Positions 37,198-39,574 of a DNA stretch of 39,574 nucleotides are shown piece after piece. Each line of letters starts with the position of its first letter. The stretch's first letter is position 1. The stretch covers positions 1 to 39,574 of the IMG/VR virus record IMGVR_UViG_3300025449_000025, one strand, 5' to 3'. The notes below the pieces were generated by a model that did no database searches, was not told the origin of the DNA, and was given only the letters and a program-made list of their open reading frames with translations. This DNA is from a virus. Both the position numbers and the translations under genes were made by a program.

Positions 37198-38711
37198 GCT
37201 GTTTTAGTAATACTTACCCCTTGTGGTATTGTCGGAGCACCTGGAGGAGTTGAATTTGTCCCATCTGATAATGTAACATCAACTTGTACACCTTGATTAT
37301 GATATGGCCATGGTTCGTGCGTAGGTGCCCTAGTTACAACACTAGTCAATGAATCTGGTGTTACTGCCCATCCAGTACTTGTATCAAATGCAGCATCTGG
37401 CATGGTATATTCTGTTAACCCCGACGGTACATCAACTGAGGAGCCACCACCTCCATTAAGATTTATGGTTGCGCCGTCTATATCTAAATCACCAGATGAA
37501 TTCCAAGCACCATTACCATTATTAATAATAGTTAAATCTCCATTACTTCTAACACCTATTGTAGATTCACTAAACAAAGTTAATACATCTTTATTGGCGC
37601 AAGTAAATGTGCCGTTACTTTCCATAGTGGTAGATATACCACTTTTCATATTAATGTTTCCGCCAGCCCATACATTGAAATCATTGTCAGCATGTAAATT
37701 TATATCACCTTCAGTCCGTAAATTAATAGAATTTGTAGTGTATACATCTAACGTTCCCTCTTGGCCAAATTCTAACCATGCTTGGCCGTTAGCATGAACA
37801 ATATAAAAACAATTGCCATCATCACTCATAGTAATTTGATGACCTTTGGCGGTACGAATACGAACCATGCTATTCACGCCACTAACATCTCCATCGTCTA
37901 AAACAAATGAATGTCCGCCTCGACGACCAACTACATTAACCGCATCTGGTGGAACTGATCCTGAAGATACTTGTTGTTGGATAGTAGCATCAGACAATCC
38001 GCCTTGATATATTGGTCGACCAGGTGTACTTAATCCGAAAGTAGTAGAAGGACTTTCTCGTTGGCTCGACGATGTAATTGGTCCGCGTATCGGATCATTT
38101 ATCAATCCCTGCTGAAATAAAACACTGGCTAGATAACTATGAACTGGTTTTTCTTGATTAAAGAATTGAGAGTTTTCGTTAATAGCAGTATTTTGTGGAG
38201 CATTATTAATTTCACTAACTGGCAGTTGTGGACTTTTAGCAAAATATGTAGACTGATTTTCGTTTTGTGGGGCGGCATTGGCAGTTGCTCCAATAGCCGG
38301 GGTCATATGGTTAATACCTTGATTTGGTATACAACCAACGTAATACCCTTGATTTGGGTCTCCGGCCACAAAAAAGCATAAAACAGAAACTCCTATATCA
38401 GGAGGACTAAATGACATGCCGTAACTTTGTTGGTTATTTGTTGATCCATAAGATCCAACTCCAGCAGAAGTACTAGTTTTTGGTGTAGCACCGCCGAACG
38501 GTGGACAATAACTTACGGTGCGCCAAAGTGTTTTATTTGTTTTATCTGGTCCAGAAAATTGTTCAATGTAAACTTGAACACGCCCGCTGCGGGTAGGATC
38601 AACATTATTCATTATTTCGCCGCTAAACGGTCCGAAATCAGTGGGCATTCCCCCACGATCAAATTTATAATTTGGTGCTCTGCCAGTATTGCGTTCTACA
38701 TTTAATCCCAT
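37194..38711 (-). CDS. gp5: gp5-like baseplate hub/central spike protein without lysozyme domain
   Basis: 505 aa. The N-terminal OB-fold is seen as GPFSGEIMNNVDPTRSGRVQ, VYIEQFSG, DIGVSVLCFFVAGDPNQGYY and VGCIPNQG. Near residue 265 GRRGGHSFVLDDGD leads to VRIRTAKGHQITMSDDGN, then a repeat-rich beta-helix (GDINLHADNDFNVWAGGNIN, MKSG, and following), as in gp5/VgrG spikes. T4 gp5 (575 aa) carries a lysozyme between these parts; here there is only a linker, so cell-wall digestion must be done elsewhere. Overlaps both neighbours by 1-4 nt. Confidence 0.87.
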   Translation of the reverse strand: MGLNVERNTGRAPNYKFDRGGMPTDFGPFSGEIMNNVDPTRSGRVQVYIEQFSGPDKTNKTLWRTVSYCPPFGGATPKTSTSAGVGSYGSTNNQQSYGMSFSPPDIGVSVLCFFVAGDPNQGYYVGCIPNQGINHMTPAIGATANAAPQNENQSTYFAKSPQLPVSEINNAPQNTAINENSQFFNQEKPVHSYLASVLFQQGLINDPIRGPITSSSQRESPSTTFGLSTPGRPIYQGGLSDATIQQQVSSGSVPPDAVNVVGRRGGHSFVLDDGDVSGVNSMVRIRTAKGHQITMSDDGNCFYIVHANGQAWLEFGQEGTLDVYTTNSINLRTEGDINLHADNDFNVWAGGNINMKSGISTTMESNGTFTCANKDVLTLFSESTIGVRSNGDLTIINNGNGAWNSSGDLDIDGATINLNGGGGSSVDVPSGLTEYTMPDAAFDTSTGWAVTPDSLTSVVTRAPTHEPWPYHNQGVQVDVTLSDGTNSTPPGAPTIPQGVSITKTA

Positions 38712-39574
38712 TATTCGTCCTTAGGTGCCATTGTTTGTGTTTGTGTATTTAAAGTATTACCAAACCGTGAGTTACTTATAGATCCAGGAGCAGGAAGAGA
38801 CGCATTTCCAATAACATTATTATTAGATGTCGGGGGTAAGGCAGGAGTTGAAGGTTGTACTGATGGCTTGCCTATAACTGATGTGCCAGTAGAAGTCGAA
38901 GATGGCACATTAGCGGGAGTTTGTGGCCATTGACTACTATTTTGATTAGTTCTACTAATAAGATTAGGATCAGATACATCATTAGTTTGCAATGACGGAG
39001 TACGATTGTTTGGAAGATCTAATCTGCGCGGATCTGTTGCCGCAAAATCTGGAGAACTTTGTCCGCCATTAGCATTTGTATCGTTACTATTCGGAAGGTC
39101 TACTCTACGCGGATCTGTTGCCGCAAAATCTGGAGAACTTTGTCCGCCACCTGTCCCTGTGCCTGTAGCATTATCAATTTGTTGCTGATTAAGATTAGTT
39201 AACAAACAACCAGTTAATTCTTGCTCAAATATTCCTCTTCTAAAAGTACTTTTAATTCCCATAGCAACATACGCTGCACTGGCTGCTGGTTGTGTTGCCA
39301 GTAAATTATTGTTATTACCATTAGTTCCTTCAGCATTAACATCTACTAAACCTGTATCAAGATTATAATCAGCTGGAGCATTCCAATTGACTACAAATAC
39401 AGCCTGTTGGGCATCTGTATTAATAGTTCCGTCTGGATAAAATCCTTGAAAGTTAAAATTAGGAGCATTAATACCTACAATTTCTCCTTGTTGTATCCAT
39501 GCTGGATCTCCAATAATTTTTAAACTGATATTTTGTTGATCCGTAAAATTGTATAAAAAATCTGCGGCTGTACT
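38711..39574 (-). CDS. Structural protein, N-terminus outside the window
   Basis: The frame is open from the window edge (39574) to the TAA at 38711, 287 residues visible; the ATG at 39262 is internal. The part before it, LKIIGDPAWIQQGEIVGI and FYPDGTINTDAQQAVFVVNW, is well-formed domain sequence, and YVAMGIKSTFRRGIFEQELT continues straight through. A Pro/Ser/Asn-rich tail follows with a 27-residue repeat. It is next to the gp5-like hub (1-nt overlap, TAATG), so a baseplate or hub role is likely. No enzyme motif seen. Confidence 0.72.
   Translation of the reverse strand, partial: STAADFLYNFTDQQNISLKIIGDPAWIQQGEIVGINAPNFNFQGFYPDGTINTDAQQAVFVVNWNAPADYNLDTGLVDVNAEGTNGNNNNLLATQPAASAAYVAMGIKSTFRRGIFEQELTGCLLTNLNQQQIDNATGTGTGGGQSSPDFAATDPRRVDLPNSNDTNANGGQSSPDFAATDPRRLDLPNNRTPSLQTNDVSDPNLISRTNQNSSQWPQTPANVPSSTSTGTSVIGKPSVQPSTPALPPTSNNNVIGNASLPAPGSISNSRFGNTLNTQTQTMAPKDE
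39012..39149 (-). repeat. Tandem 81-bp repeat (27 residues)
   Basis: Two near-identical copies 81 bp apart encode GGQSSPDFAATDPRR-V-DLPN and GGQSSPDFAATDPRR-L-DLPN. About 40 bp are identical between copies. It is in frame, inside the low-complexity tail of the partial structural protein. Confidence 0.9.

Noticed and set aside
1-39574. CRISPR array, insertion sequence, or integrase/attachment site
   Set aside because: No regularly spaced repeats, transposase motifs or integrase seen. The tRNAs are phage genes rather than a host attachment site, since phage genes lie on the visible side and the pattern is typical of lytic T4-like phages.

Overview
This window is about 39.6 kb of an AT-rich, T4-like contractile-tailed (myovirus) phage genome. 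The assignment rests on a baseplate run in recognisable order (gp5-like hub, gp25-like wedge, gp6-like wedge), on T4-type late promoter octamers (TATAAATA), and on typical accessory genes of such phages: tRNAs, ThyX, a GIY-YIG homing endonuclease, 2OG-Fe(II) oxygenases, and a MoxR ATPase with a VWA partner. No gene here fixes the host.

Region 1 (1-10623, almost all + strand) is the early/middle-type side. It starts with tRNA-Met(CAT) and tRNA-Cys(GCA), then a calcineurin-type phosphoesterase. A homing endonuclease lies on the opposite strand. Next come a tandem pair of 2OG-Fe(II) oxygenase paralogues (the first lacks key active-site residues), a small basic protein, a SAM methyltransferase and a MoxR-type AAA+ ATPase. 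Six small overlapping genes follow, which look like diverged copies of one family, and then a metallopeptidase-like/VWA protein that is the likely MoxR partner. After that are two conserved hypotheticals (one with an AT-hook tail), a 100-aa acidic protein, ThyX, a seventh member of the small family and a small membrane protein. Four near-consensus sigma70 promoters, each with exactly 17 bp between boxes, and three good terminators divide this region into short units.

Region 2 (39574 down to 10612, - strand) is the virion-structure side, read leftward. In transcription order it holds a partial structural protein with a 27-residue tandem repeat, the gp5-like hub without a lysozyme domain, a 576-aa structural protein, gp25, gp6, and a giant 4420-aa tail protein. 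The giant protein's frame is closed by one TGA and continues for 485 codons without any start at the junction. Then come a 47-aa mini-protein, a 202-aa structural protein, a 468-aa fibre, a 943-aa Gly/Cys-rich adhesin and a 208-aa tail protein. A bidirectional terminator closes the run, and one more small gene lies beyond it. Most neighbours overlap by 1-4 nt, implying coupled translation.

Most notable: the in-frame TGA in the giant gene; seven FG-GAP-like repeats in the giant protein, enough for a complete integrin-alpha-like beta-propeller with adhesin modules inserted between blades; the array of small paralogues between moxR and its VWA partner; and the apparently inactive oxygenase next to an intact one.
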